In this document: piece after piece, positions 41,701 through 49,929 of the stretch
Position numbering within the stretch: the first letter of the stretch is position 1
Layout of the letters: the number at the start of each line of letters is the position of its first letter
NCBI GenBank assembly: GCA_041652555.1
Contig: JBAZHE010000005.1
Coordinates: 1 to 64,000 of the forward strand
Source: JBAZHE01 sp041652555
GTDB taxonomy: Bacteria; Patescibacteriota; Patescibacteriia; Patescibacteriales; WJLG01
Direction of reading: 5' to 3'
Length of the DNA: 64,000 nt
Notes under the pieces: generated by a model
Told to the model about the DNA's origin: nothing
Databases searched by the model: none
Seen by the model: the letters and a program-made list of their open reading frames with translations, nothing else
Translations under genes and position numbers: made by a program

Positions 41701-42266
41701 TTACCAAAAGCAATAAAGCAATGCTCTTCGTTAAATTGGAAGACGCGACAGCGCCGACGGAAATTTTAGTTTTCCCAACGCTTCTGGAAAAAACCGCTGA
41801 TCTTTGGGTGCCGGGTAAGGCTGTGATTTGCCAAGGAAAAGTTTCCGATAAAGATAACGAGATAAAATTTTTAGCCGATAAGGCGGCGGAACTTTTTTTG
41901 GATAATATTAACGTTTCACTGGATGCTTTTAAAAAAATAGAGGTGAAAACTAGAAATAATTTTTATCGCAATAGTGACCGTTCGGCTAATAAGGGCTATG
42001 TTAAAGCTCCTGAGCCGGCCGTAATTTCTTCCGGCTCGGAACCGCTCAAGATTATTCTTAATCGCGACTTAACTCAAGTTGAGTCGGAAAAAATTCGTGA
42101 AGCCATGCTAAAAAATAATGGCGCAAGTAAGGTTTATTTTAAAATAATGAAAAATGGCCAGCCGACGATAATGGAAACCGGCTTTAGAGTTAACAATACT
42201 GGCAGTTTGCGTGATTATTTAAAAAAAGAATTAGGTGAAGCGATTGTTGTTGTAGACGGAAAGTAA
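38718..42266 (+). CDS. dnaE: DNA polymerase III subunit alpha
   Basis: 1182 residues, the replicative polymerase. The N-terminal PHP domain starts HVHTHYSLLDG (residues 6-16). The polymerase core has GPGRGSAAG from 358 and the catalytic Asp motif PDIDTDF at 399-405, then ARHASVHACGVVI, GVFQFESSGMKRYLK and GFNRSHAACYAMIGYQTAYL. An OB domain follows near residue 985 (VRIAGIVMSVKK). It lacks an exonuclease domain, as in DnaE1. Complete, with no fusion. Confidence 0.96.
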   Translation: MSFVHLHVHTHYSLLDGLTKIKELVKYAKEQGSPAVAITDHGTMYGVIEFYKACKKEGIKPIIGVELYLAPDRLKKDTIDDRQNRHILLLAKNNQGYKNLLKLVTIAHLEGFYYKPRVDWEALSKHSEGLIACTACLGGEIPKLISSGQIDKAKSRILEYNKLFGQDNFYLEIQSHQQSEDQKKMNVALIKLSRELNIPLLATNDVHYLKKEDAEAQDILLCLQNKKKLEDEGRMSMMEFDVSMRSNDEMIAAFIETSDATDNTLKIAEMCNVEIELGKTTLPYFQVPEGFDEFSYLEKISHDGLMKRYGKTYEEITPIQKERLDYELSVVKKMGWPSYFLIVADFINWAKNNKIVVGPGRGSAAGSLVCYLIGITNLDPLEYDLLFERFLNPDRISMPDIDTDFADTRRDEVIRYVEEKYGKNHVAQIITFGTMAARASMRDVGRVLDVPYDFCDKLAKIIPPLTDLSETMENVQEFKDLYNKDPQAKRIIDYALRLEGVARHASVHACGVVITREPAVEYMPVQHASSSDLTIISQYSLHPIEDLGLLKMDFLGLKNLTIIESALDIIKRTRGVEIDIEKLPLDDKLAYKLFQDGETTGVFQFESSGMKRYLKELKPTVFEDIIAMVALYRPGPMEWIPDYIAGKHGRKKVQYLHPKLQPILDKTYGVAIYQEQVMEIAKALAGFPMSQADVLRKAMGKKNPELLAQQKEKFVDGCVKNGVPKDLGEKVFSFIEPFAGYGFNRSHAACYAMIGYQTAYLKAHYPAEFMAALLTSDQQDIDRIAIEIEECRAMGIQVLAPNVNESFASFTVVSGEKEGEEFIRFGLNAIKNVGGHIVEVIIEERKNNGKYKDIYDFLERIVDRDMNKKSLESLTKTGAMDLFGDRGIFLANMENLLEFNKEVSRSRDNKQASLFGGGGKIETPRPKLKEQATASRQERLSWERELLGLYITEHPFRDYKKLLGDYTTSLNCLTSRLNDENVRIAGIVMSVKKIITKSNKAMLFVKLEDATAPTEILVFPTLLEKTADLWVPGKAVICQGKVSDKDNEIKFLADKAAELFLDNINVSLDAFKKIEVKTRNNFYRNSDRSANKGYVKAPEPAVISSGSEPLKIILNRDLTQVESEKIREAMLKNNGASKVYFKIMKNGQPTIMETGFRVNNTGSLRDYLKKELGEAIVVVDGK

Positions 42267-42300
42267 AAAATTTACTATACTTAAAATATATTCCTTAATA

Positions 42301-42370
42301 TGTCATTCCTGTGAAAACGGGAATCCAGTTTTTTAAATTTAGCTAGATTCCCGCCTCCGCGGGAATGACA
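42301..42370. repeat. Palindromic repeat family B, paired copy
   Basis: Left arm TGTCATTCC...GGGAATCCAG (42301-42328) and right arm CTAGATTCCCG...GGAATGACA (42343-42370) are inverted copies; the right arm itself holds a hairpin GATTCCCGC / GCGGGAAT. Same family as the copies in recO and between parA and parB. It lies 10 nt upstream of the next start codon. Confidence 0.8.
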
Positions 42371-42379
42371 CTTTTAAAT

Positions 42380-43831
42380 ATGGTATCTTCAAATTCTTCC
42401 AAAACATCATCTCGGGCTAAAGCAGTTACTGTTAAAAAAAATAAAGCTGAGGAGAAAATTAAAATTTCTGGCGCTTCCAGATCGCCAGTGAAAACTCCCA
42501 AAAAAACAAAATTGGCCGTGCGCGTGGTGGAAAAAAGTTTTTACCCCAAGGACAGCGATAGCGAGGAGGCTGTTGTTGGAAAAAATAAAAGAGCTCTAAC
42601 AGTAAAGAAGAAAGAAATAGCTGGGGATTTTTTTGAGAAAGAAATTGTTGATGAATCCACTCTCACTGAAGTTGTGGAGGACAAAGAAGATGGTAAGGCA
42701 AAAAACAAGCCGTCACCCGGTCTTTATCGCAACATCGCTTTTAGTTTCCTGTTATTAACCGTCATTCTTCTAGCGGCGGTTTTTTATCTTTACTTTGTTA
42801 CTTTAACGATTGAAATTGAGCCGAAAAAAGAACGTTTAAGCGACAAAATTTTTTTAAAAGTTTTTGATGAAAATAAAGTGGCCACTGGAACTTCAGAAAG
42901 TCATGTTTTGGGAGTAGTGGAAAACATTGAAATAAAAAAAGAAAACATTTATAGAGCCACTGGTGAAGAAATTTTGGGTCATGAAATTACTGGTCAGGTT
43001 ATTTTAATCAATAACACCTCGGAAGATAGGCCGTTAGTGGCAACCACGCGTCTTTTAAGTCCAGATGGAAAATTATTTAGATTAAAGAACAACGTTGTTA
43101 TTCCGGCCAATGGTCAAATGAGGTCAGAAATTTACACCGACGAGCCTAGTCCGGAAATGGCGGTGGCGCCAGGCAGTTTTACGATTCCTGGGCTTTGGGC
43201 TGGTTTACAGGAAAAAGTTTATGCTAAAAATGATATTGTCTTCGTTTATAATAAACAGATAAAAAGAATAGTGAAACAGGGCGATTTGGATAGGGCAACG
43301 GAAGATTTAAAAAATACTCTTTTTAGCGAGGCCGAAGATAAGCTTGGTCAAAATTATAAAGGTTTTGACCAAGTCATTTTGGAAATTGACGAAGCGTCTT
43401 TAAAAACAGAGATTAGCGTGGTGGCTGGAGAGGAAACAGGGGAATTCAAAGTGGTTATGTCGGCCAAAGTGAAATTAGTCGCATTCAGTCTGGTGGCGGT
43501 TGAACAGTTGGCAGAAAAAAAGCTTCTAGCGTCTTTATTAAGTGATAAAAATATTTCTTCGCTGGATAAAGAGAAAATGGATTTTTCTTTAATCGAAGCG
43601 GATTTTGAAAAAAGCGAAGCGAATATTGAAGTTTCTTTTGTTGGGTATGTTATTTCCAAAAAGGCCGACAATCTCTTGGATAAGAAAAAAATCGTCGGTT
43701 TAAACGAAGCCCAGATTAATGATTACTTGAAAGGTTTGGATAAATTTTCCAGCTTTAAATTAAAATTCTGGCCTTTGTTTATTAAGAAAGCGCCAGTGCT
43801 GGTGGATAGGATAAAAGTAGTAGTTAAATAG
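42380..43831 (+). CDS. Membrane-anchored protein of unknown function, extracellular C-terminus
   Basis: 483 residues from the ATG at 42380; the earlier ATG at 42365 lies inside the repeat. The N-terminal 115 residues are charged and disordered, followed by one transmembrane helix (NIAFSFLLLTVILLAAVFYL) at about 120-145 and a beta-rich external part. The segment ITGQVILINNTSEDRPLVAT...TRLLSPDGKLFRL...GLWAGLQ recalls CPR proteins sometimes annotated as baseplate-J-like, from memory only. It ends in a bidirectional terminator shared with the tRNA-Leu side. Confidence 0.65.
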   Translation: MVSSNSSKTSSRAKAVTVKKNKAEEKIKISGASRSPVKTPKKTKLAVRVVEKSFYPKDSDSEEAVVGKNKRALTVKKKEIAGDFFEKEIVDESTLTEVVEDKEDGKAKNKPSPGLYRNIAFSFLLLTVILLAAVFYLYFVTLTIEIEPKKERLSDKIFLKVFDENKVATGTSESHVLGVVENIEIKKENIYRATGEEILGHEITGQVILINNTSEDRPLVATTRLLSPDGKLFRLKNNVVIPANGQMRSEIYTDEPSPEMAVAPGSFTIPGLWAGLQEKVYAKNDIVFVYNKQIKRIVKQGDLDRATEDLKNTLFSEAEDKLGQNYKGFDQVILEIDEASLKTEISVVAGEETGEFKVVMSAKVKLVAFSLVAVEQLAEKKLLASLLSDKNISSLDKEKMDFSLIEADFEKSEANIEVSFVGYVISKKADNLLDKKKIVGLNEAQINDYLKGLDKFSSFKLKFWPLFIKKAPVLVDRIKVVVK

Positions 43832-43850
43832 TAAAATATATTTTAGATAA

Positions 43851-43878
43851 AAAAATCCCGAAAATTCGGGATTTTTTG
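43851..43878. terminator. Bidirectional intrinsic terminator
   Basis: AAAAATCCCGAA / TTCGGGATTTTTT. T-rich on both strands, so it can end both the plus-strand gene and the minus-strand tRNA-Leu transcript. Confidence 0.8.
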
Positions 43879-43882
43879 TTAG

Positions 43883-43966
<84 letters not shown>

Positions 43967-44068
43967 CTTTCAAGTTTTGAAGTACGAGTTGCGAAGTGCG
44001 AATTTACTATATAGAAAAATCGCTGGTATTATCAAGCGATATTAGTATTATAAGGCAGGTTTTAAAAA

Positions 44069-44097
44069 TTGTCAAAGCCTGAAAAATAGTTTATACT
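44069..44097 (+). promoter_or_regulatory. Promoter upstream of parA
   Basis: TTGTCA at 44069-44074, 17-nt spacer, TATACT at 44092-44097. Leader about 55 nt. Confidence 0.6.
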
Positions 44098-44159
44098 ATA
44101 AGTAGTTAATTTATTCTATTTGCGCGTTTTCTACAATTCGCGGAATTATTATTGTATTT

Positions 44160-44927
44160 GTGGGTAAAATAATCGCTGTTGTCAATCAAAAAGGAGGCGT
44201 TGGAAAAACCACCACAGCTGTGAATTTGGGGGCTTATTTGGCGCATTTCGGTAAACATGTTCTTTTAGTTGATGTTGATCCACAAGGCAATGCCACTTCT
44301 GGAATCGGCATAAATCCGCGCGAGTTGGAACACGGTTTATATGAAGCTTTAATTGACGAAAAACATATTTCTGAGATTATAAAAAGGACTAAGCATGATC
44401 GTTATAGTGTTGCACCTTCTACACCATCCTTGGCCGGTGCCGGCGTTGAATTAGTTTCAATGAACGATCGTGAATTTCGTTTAGCGCGTGTTTTAGAAAA
44501 AGTTCAAGGCGAATATGATTATCTTCTTATCGATGCACCGCCATCACTTGGGCTTTTAACGGTTAATAGTTTGGTGGCGGCCGATGAGGTTTTGATTCCA
44601 ATCCAAAGTGAGTATTATGCCCTAGAGGGCTTAAGTCAGCTTTTAGAAACGATTAATTTGGTACAAAATAATTTAAAGCCGGACTTGGGAATTATGGGCG
44701 CCGTAATAACAATGTTTGATCAGCGCAACAAATTATCCTCGCAAGTAATGAGCGAGCTTTACCAATATTTTCCCAATAAAGTCTTTCGTTCTGTTATTCC
44801 GCGTTCTGTCCGTTTAGCCGAAGCTCCGTCTTATGGCCGCTCTATTTTGCATTATGACCAGAATTCCAAAGGCGGTAAAGCTTACGAAAGATTAGCCAGA
44901 GAAGTTTTAGATTTAGAGAATAAATAA
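44160..44927 (+). CDS. parA: Chromosome partitioning ATPase ParA/Soj
   Basis: 255 residues, GTG start. The deviant Walker A KGGVGKTT is at 11-18, with VDVDPQGNATSG and LIDAPPSLGLL. It works with ParB and parS in origin segregation. parB follows after 40 nt that contain a repeat element. No parS-like palindrome (TGTTTCACGTGAAACA type) is visible in the window. Confidence 0.94.
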   Translation: MGKIIAVVNQKGGVGKTTTAVNLGAYLAHFGKHVLLVDVDPQGNATSGIGINPRELEHGLYEALIDEKHISEIIKRTKHDRYSVAPSTPSLAGAGVELVSMNDREFRLARVLEKVQGEYDYLLIDAPPSLGLLTVNSLVAADEVLIPIQSEYYALEGLSQLLETINLVQNNLKPDLGIMGAVITMFDQRNKLSSQVMSELYQYFPNKVFRSVIPRSVRLAEAPSYGRSILHYDQNSKGGKAYERLAREVLDLENK

Positions 44928-44933
44928 TAATGT

Positions 44934-44959
44934 CTAGATCTCGAGTATTCGGGATGACA
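44934..44959 (-). repeat. Palindromic repeat family B, single arm between parA and parB
   Basis: On the minus strand it reads TGTCATCCCGAATACTCGAG then ATCTAG, matching the ends of the family copies at 27287 and 42301. Confidence 0.6.
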
Positions 44960-44967
44960 CATATTTT

Positions 44968-45852
44968 ATGTCTTACGGTCTAGGTAAGGGATTATCTTCT
45001 TTAATTCCGCAAAAAACAAACAAAGAATCAACGAGAAGCGTTATCCGTGAAGATGAATATCACGTTCCTACTCTAACGTCTGATGGAAAAGGTTTTTTTG
45101 AGGTAGAGGTTGAAAGAATAGATCCGAACCCGCGTCAGCCACGCAAGTCTTTTAATGATATTGATATTTCAGAATTAGCTCAATCATTAAAAGACTATGG
45201 GGTGATTCAGCCTTTAGTGGTAACAAAAAAAGGCGAGCGCTATGAATTGATTGCCGGCGAACGCCGTTTGCGTGCCGCTAAAATGGCTGATTTGAAAAAA
45301 GTTCCGGTCGTGGTTCGTGATTATGATGAGCAGAAAAAATTAGAAGTCGCTTTGGTGGAAAATATCCAACGTTCAGACTTGAATCCAATGGAAAAAGCCA
45401 TGGCTTATCGCCAGCTGATGGATGATTTTAATTTGACCGTGGAAGAAACCGCGCGTCGCGTCGGAAAATCTCGTCCACAGGTTTCTAATACTATACGTTT
45501 AATGGCTTTACCAGAAGAAATTTGCAATGCTTTATCGCATGGACAATTGACTGAGGCGCACGCGATTTATTTAATTGGAATAGATAATCCTGTCCGGCAG
45601 ATGGATATTTTTCGAAAAATTATTCAAAATAATTGGACAGTGAAGGAAACCGGCCGTCAAGTGCGACGTTTCGGAGGGACCAAGGAATCCAGGATAAAAG
45701 AAGATCCAGCCGACAGAGGTCGTTCTGCCGCTTTTCGCACATTTTTTGCCGCCAGAGTGGAAATTAAGCGAGAAAACCGCGGTGGAAAAGTAATTATTGA
45801 TTTTATGACTAATGACGAGTTAGATGAAATGGTTAAAAAAATTAAAAGTTAA
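44968..45852 (+). CDS. parB: Chromosome partitioning protein ParB
   Basis: 294 residues. CTP-binding/N-terminal motifs (NPRQPRKSF, GVIQPLVVTKKGERYELIAG, GERRLRAAKMADLKKVPVVV), the arginine-patch helix VALVENIQRSDLNPMEKAMA, the helix-turn-helix ETARRVGKSRPQVSNTIRLM and a short dimerisation domain. It binds parS near the origin, so oriC may be close by but outside the window. Confidence 0.94.
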   Translation: MSYGLGKGLSSLIPQKTNKESTRSVIREDEYHVPTLTSDGKGFFEVEVERIDPNPRQPRKSFNDIDISELAQSLKDYGVIQPLVVTKKGERYELIAGERRLRAAKMADLKKVPVVVRDYDEQKKLEVALVENIQRSDLNPMEKAMAYRQLMDDFNLTVEETARRVGKSRPQVSNTIRLMALPEEICNALSHGQLTEAHAIYLIGIDNPVRQMDIFRKIIQNNWTVKETGRQVRRFGGTKESRIKEDPADRGRSAAFRTFFAARVEIKRENRGGKVIIDFMTNDELDEMVKKIKS

Positions 45853-45880
45853 AAGTAAGAAGTGAAAATAAAAAAACAAA

Positions 45881-45907
45881 AATCCGCTTTAAGCGGAATT
45901 TGTTTTA
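45881..45907 (+). terminator. Intrinsic terminator after parB
   Basis: TCCGCTT / AAGCGGA stem with almost no loop, then ATTTGTTTTATT. Moderate. Confidence 0.5.
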
Positions 45908-45914
45908 TTAAACA

Positions 45915-47252
45915 ATGAAGAAGACTTATTGCATTATAACTTTTGGTTGCCAGATGAATAAATCCGATAGCGAGCGTATTGCTGCTTATTTGGAGTTTTT
46001 TGGTTTTAAAAATGAGCTAGACAAGAAAAGGGCTGGTTTAGTTGTTTTAAATACTTGCGGGATTAGGCAAACAGCAGAAAATCGTAATTATGGTTTAATT
46101 CCTGATATAAAAAAAGAAAATCCAGGAGTGAAAATTATTTTAGCTGGTTGTTTGTCGGAGCGCAAAGATGTCATTAGGCGTCTTAGCAAGTGGGTTGATG
46201 TTTTTTTACCAATAAAAGATTTACCAGAGCTTTATAAGAAATTAAATTTAAAAAAACTTCCCTCTACAAAAAAAGACAATATATTTGGTTCTGGAGATTA
46301 TCTTGGTATTAAACCAAAAGTAGATTCAAAAATTTCAGCTTATATTCCTATTGGTAATGGTTGTGATAATTTTTGTTCTTATTGTGTTGTGCCTTTTGCT
46401 CGTGGTCGTGAACAATATCGTCCGGCCAATGAAATAATTAAAGAAGCGGAAGAATTTATTAAAAATAATTATAAAGAAATAATTTTGATCGCCCAGAATG
46501 TGAATAGTTATTCAACTGTTGCTTCCAAGAAAGATTTAAAATATTTTCCAAATAAAAAAAATGGTCAGGCGATAAATTTTGCCGAGCTTTTAGATGTTGT
46601 TGGGAGTTTATCGGGAAATTATTGGGTGCACTTTATTTCCAGCCATCCAAAAAATATGAGTGATGACTTGATTGAAGTTGTCGCGCGCGGTGGCCGGATT
46701 GCTCCCCATGTCCATTTGCCGACGCAAGCGGGCGACGATAAAATTTTAGCAGTGATGAATCGCAAATACACTGCTAAACACTATTTAAGTCTAGTGAAAA
46801 AAATTCGCTTAGCCATCCCCGATGTTGGCCTGTCATCGGATATTATTGTTGGTTTTCCCGGCGAAACAAAAAAACAATTCGCGCAATCGGAAAAATTAAT
46901 GCGTCAGGCAAAATTTGATATGGTCTATACCTCACGCTTCAGTCCTCGCCCAGGAACCGCAGCTTACAAATTAAAAGATAATGTTTCTTCGGATGAGAAG
47001 GCTCGACGAGAAGATGCTTTAATAAAAATTTTAAGACAGACTGCTTCAAAAAATAATCAAAAATTTTTAAACAGGGAGATTGTTGTATTGGTTGGAGAAA
47101 AAAATAAAAGAGGCGAGTGGCTTGGAAGAAATGGACAATACATAACTGTTAAAATAAAAGGTGCAGCTGACAAAGAATTAACAGGCAGATTTTCATTAAT
47201 TAAAATAATCGCCTGCCATGATTTTGGCCTAGACGGAGAATTTGTAAAATAA
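45915..47252 (+). CDS. miaB: tRNA-2-methylthio-N6-dimethylallyladenosine synthase MiaB
   Basis: 445 residues, radical-SAM methylthiotransferase acting on i6A37 of tRNAs reading UNN codons. N-terminal cluster ligands C12, C48 and C79; radical-SAM motif CxxxCxxC at C150, C154 and C157 (GCDNFCSYCVVPFARG); SSHPKNM and the C-terminal TRAM domain. The ending TAATG overlaps the start of miaA, the enzyme that makes its substrate, so they form a two-step modification operon. Confidence 0.93.
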   Translation: MKKTYCIITFGCQMNKSDSERIAAYLEFFGFKNELDKKRAGLVVLNTCGIRQTAENRNYGLIPDIKKENPGVKIILAGCLSERKDVIRRLSKWVDVFLPIKDLPELYKKLNLKKLPSTKKDNIFGSGDYLGIKPKVDSKISAYIPIGNGCDNFCSYCVVPFARGREQYRPANEIIKEAEEFIKNNYKEIILIAQNVNSYSTVASKKDLKYFPNKKNGQAINFAELLDVVGSLSGNYWVHFISSHPKNMSDDLIEVVARGGRIAPHVHLPTQAGDDKILAVMNRKYTAKHYLSLVKKIRLAIPDVGLSSDIIVGFPGETKKQFAQSEKLMRQAKFDMVYTSRFSPRPGTAAYKLKDNVSSDEKARREDALIKILRQTASKNNQKFLNREIVVLVGEKNKRGEWLGRNGQYITVKIKGAADKELTGRFSLIKIIACHDFGLDGEFVK

Positions 47253-48184
47253 TGGAAAACAATAAATCTAAAGTTATAGTCATTCTTGGTACAACCGCGT
47301 CAGGTAAAACTTCGTTAGGGGTGTCTTTGGCGTGTCGTTTTAATGGGGAGATAATTTCTGCTGATAGTCGCCAAGTTTATTGTGGATTGGATATTGGTTC
47401 CGGTAAGGATTTAATTGAGTATGGAGATATAAAATACCACCTTATAGATGTTGCTGATCCGCAAAATCGTTATTCGGTTGCGCAATACCAACGTGATGCT
47501 TTTTTTGCTATTGATGATATTTTAAAGCGAGGGAAGACTCCAGTCGTTGTTGGTGGTTCTGGGCAGTATTTGGAAGCAGTAGTAGAAAATTATCAGCTCA
47601 CAGATATAAAACCAGATAATGAATTGAGAGAAAAATTAGAAAATTTAAGCACTGAAGAATTATTTGCTGAATTAGAAAAGAAAAATCCAGTCTTTGCAGA
47701 GAAATTAAATAATAGTGACAAAAACAACAAACGTCGCTTAATTCGTTATTTAGAAATTAATAATTCCCCTCTTGAGAGGGGTGGGAGCCCAAAGGGCGAC
47801 GGGGTGTGTGAGGCTGGTAGTGAATACGATTTTTTGCTTCTCGGTTTAACCTATCCAAAAGAAATTCTCACTGAACGCATTTATAAGCGTTTAATTGAAC
47901 GCTTAGAAAAAGAAGGAATGATTCAAGAAGTTTCCGATCTCCATGACAAAAAAGGCCTTTCTTGGGAAAGGCTTATAGAATTCGGTTTAGAATATAAATT
48001 TATCTCCCAATATCTGCAAGAAAAAATAGATTACGATCAAATGGTAGAATTATTAGATCGTGCCATAAATCAATTTGCCAAAAAACAAATAACCTGGTTT
48101 CGTCGTTGGGAGAAAAAAAGAAGAATAAATTGGGTAGAGGATAAAAAAGAGGCAGAAAAAATGGTAGATGAATTTTTAGAATGA
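47252..48184 (+). CDS. miaA: tRNA dimethylallyltransferase MiaA with an in-frame repeat insertion
   Basis: 310 residues. P-loop GTTASGKTS at 13-21, ISADSRQVYCGLDIGSGK, VVGGSGQYLEAVV and the C-terminal NQFAKKQITWFRRW. It attaches dimethylallyl to A37 of tRNA. Residues 171-186 (NSPLERGGSPKGDGVC) are encoded by a palindromic repeat (47762-47809) inserted between RYLEIN and YDFLLLGLTY without breaking the frame. The start overlaps the miaB stop by 1 nt. Confidence 0.93.
   Translation: MENNKSKVIVILGTTASGKTSLGVSLACRFNGEIISADSRQVYCGLDIGSGKDLIEYGDIKYHLIDVADPQNRYSVAQYQRDAFFAIDDILKRGKTPVVVGGSGQYLEAVVENYQLTDIKPDNELREKLENLSTEELFAELEKKNPVFAEKLNNSDKNNKRRLIRYLEINNSPLERGGSPKGDGVCEAGSEYDFLLLGLTYPKEILTERIYKRLIERLEKEGMIQEVSDLHDKKGLSWERLIEFGLEYKFISQYLQEKIDYDQMVELLDRAINQFAKKQITWFRRWEKKRRINWVEDKKEAEKMVDEFLE
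47762..47809 (+). repeat. Palindromic repeat family A, copy inside miaA
   Basis: 48 nt starting AATTCCCCTCTTGAGAGGGG. Two hairpins: CCCCTC/GAGGGG and GCCC-AAA-GGGC, ending GACGGGGTGTGT. Related to the copy at 53616-53662. Confidence 0.8.
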
Positions 48185-49927
48185 TAAATTTTCTAGCCAT
48201 TCGTCTTCTTTTTCGGCAATCATTTTTTTTACTTCTTCCAACTCTCGAACTTTTTCGTAATTATAAGTAGTAGGATTTTCTAAAAAATATTTTAATAATT
48301 CCAATTGTTTCAAATTAAGTTTTTCTAATTTTTTTTCTAAAGCTAAAGCCTCTTTTTTGGCTGCCTTTTTTTCAAGATAATTTTCACTGCGTGGGATTGG
48401 TTTCTTTTCTTTTTGTATATTATTTTTTTCTTCCATTTCTAATTCTTTTTCTAGTTCTTCTACGTACTCCTCGTAATTTTCCAGACGTTGTTTGGCTTGC
48501 CCATCTTTTATTTCCAAGAGACTATTGGCGATTAAATTACTAAATGTTCGATCGTGACTGGCAAAAAGAATTGTGCCATTAAATTTCATTAAAGCTCTAC
48601 CTAAGGATTCAACAGTTTCAAAATCCAGGTGGCAAGTAGGTTCATCTAGAATTAAAACATCAGGTTTAGATAGAAGTAGTCCGGCTAAAAGCAGGCGCGA
48701 CTTTTCTCCACCAGAAAGTACCCCAATAGATTTTTTTAAATCATCGGCGCGAAACAAAAAATCTCCAGCCATCTTCAAAACCTGCTCGGTTTTTATTTCC
48801 GGTCTAGCTAAACGACGTAAATATTCTCCTACCTGCTCCTTATCACTTAAATTCTCTATTGGGTCAGCTCCGTGATAGACAATCTTAGAATCGGCTGACC
48901 AATGAAAAGAACCGCTTAGGGGTGGCAAAAAACCGGCCAGGGTGCGCAGTAGAGTGGTCTTTCCTTGGCCATTTAAGCCAAGAATTGCCAATTTCTCGCC
49001 GGCTGGCAGGTCAATGTTGATATTCGCCACTACAGCTTTATCGCCGTAGCCAATGGCCATATTTTTGATTCTTAGGGCGAAATTATGCCGTTTTGGCGCC
49101 GGTGGAATATTAATTCTAGTAATACCAGCTTTGTGCTCTATAGTGATTCGCTTGGTTTCTAGTTTATTTATTTTTCTAATAAAAGCTTGGGCTTGCTTAG
49201 CTTTAGACGCCTTAAAGCGAAAACGCTCAACAAAATCTTGCAAGTGTTCTTGTTGGCGTTCTAGACTTTTATTGGCCTTAAGCAGGGTGGAAAGTTTTTC
49301 TTCTTTAAAAATTAAATAGCTTTCAATGTTGCCGGGATAATGATAACAGCCGGTAGAGGAGATATCTAAAGTTTCTTCACAAGTTTTTTTTAAAAATTCA
49401 CGGTCATGAGAAATTATTAAAAAACTGCCCTTGTATGATTGTAAATAATTTTGCAAAAGTAAAAGCGTATTTAAGTCTAGATAGTTAGTCGGTTCGTCTA
49501 AAAGAAATAAATTTGGTTCCGCCAAAAGCATGGCGGTAATTTTTAAACGCATACGCCAGCCACCAGATAATCCTATTGCTGGTTGTTTAAGTTTTTCTTC
49601 GTCCAGCTGAAATTTGGAAGCCAATTTTTTTATAGTCCAATCTTCGCGTCCACTAGTGTGTTTTAAATATTCAAGTGCGCTTTCATCTTTGGTAAAATCA
49701 TTTTCTTGCTTTAAATAACTAATGCGCGCTTCATTGCCGATAATAATTTTTCCATCATCCGCTTCTTCTTCGCCGGTTAGAATTCTAAAAAGAGTGGACT
49801 TGCCAGCACCATTGCGTCCAATAACGCCAATTTTTTGTCGTGTTCGGACAGCAAAAGTTAGACCGAAAAATATTTTTTGGCCTAAGTAGCTTTTACTTAA
49901 ATTAGTGGCTTGAAGAAGGATAGACAT
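48176..49927 (-). CDS. ABC-F family ATPase
   Basis: 583 residues, two ABC domains without membrane helices. Walker A GRNGAGKSTLF at 37-47 and a second GLNGQGKTTLL; signatures LSGGW and LSGGEKSRLLLAG; Walker B LLDEPTNYLD and ILDEPTCHLDF. Linker about 220-280 and a C-terminal coiled coil (KKEALALEKKLEKLNLKQ). ABC-F proteins act on stalled or antibiotic-bound ribosomes. Subgroup (Uup/EttA/resistance type) not resolved. Its 3' end overlaps miaA by 9 nt on the opposite strand. Confidence 0.92.
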   Translation of the reverse strand: MSILLQATNLSKSYLGQKIFFGLTFAVRTRQKIGVIGRNGAGKSTLFRILTGEEEADDGKIIIGNEARISYLKQENDFTKDESALEYLKHTSGREDWTIKKLASKFQLDEEKLKQPAIGLSGGWRMRLKITAMLLAEPNLFLLDEPTNYLDLNTLLLLQNYLQSYKGSFLIISHDREFLKKTCEETLDISSTGCYHYPGNIESYLIFKEEKLSTLLKANKSLERQQEHLQDFVERFRFKASKAKQAQAFIRKINKLETKRITIEHKAGITRINIPPAPKRHNFALRIKNMAIGYGDKAVVANINIDLPAGEKLAILGLNGQGKTTLLRTLAGFLPPLSGSFHWSADSKIVYHGADPIENLSDKEQVGEYLRRLARPEIKTEQVLKMAGDFLFRADDLKKSIGVLSGGEKSRLLLAGLLLSKPDVLILDEPTCHLDFETVESLGRALMKFNGTILFASHDRTFSNLIANSLLEIKDGQAKQRLENYEEYVEELEKELEMEEKNNIQKEKKPIPRSENYLEKKAAKKEALALEKKLEKLNLKQLELLKYFLENPTTYNYEKVRELEEVKKMIAEKEDEWLENLSF

Positions 49928-49929
49928 GA

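Noticed and set aside
44000..45000. Replication origin or parS site near parAB
   Set aside because: No dnaA gene, DnaA-box cluster or parS-like palindrome was seen.
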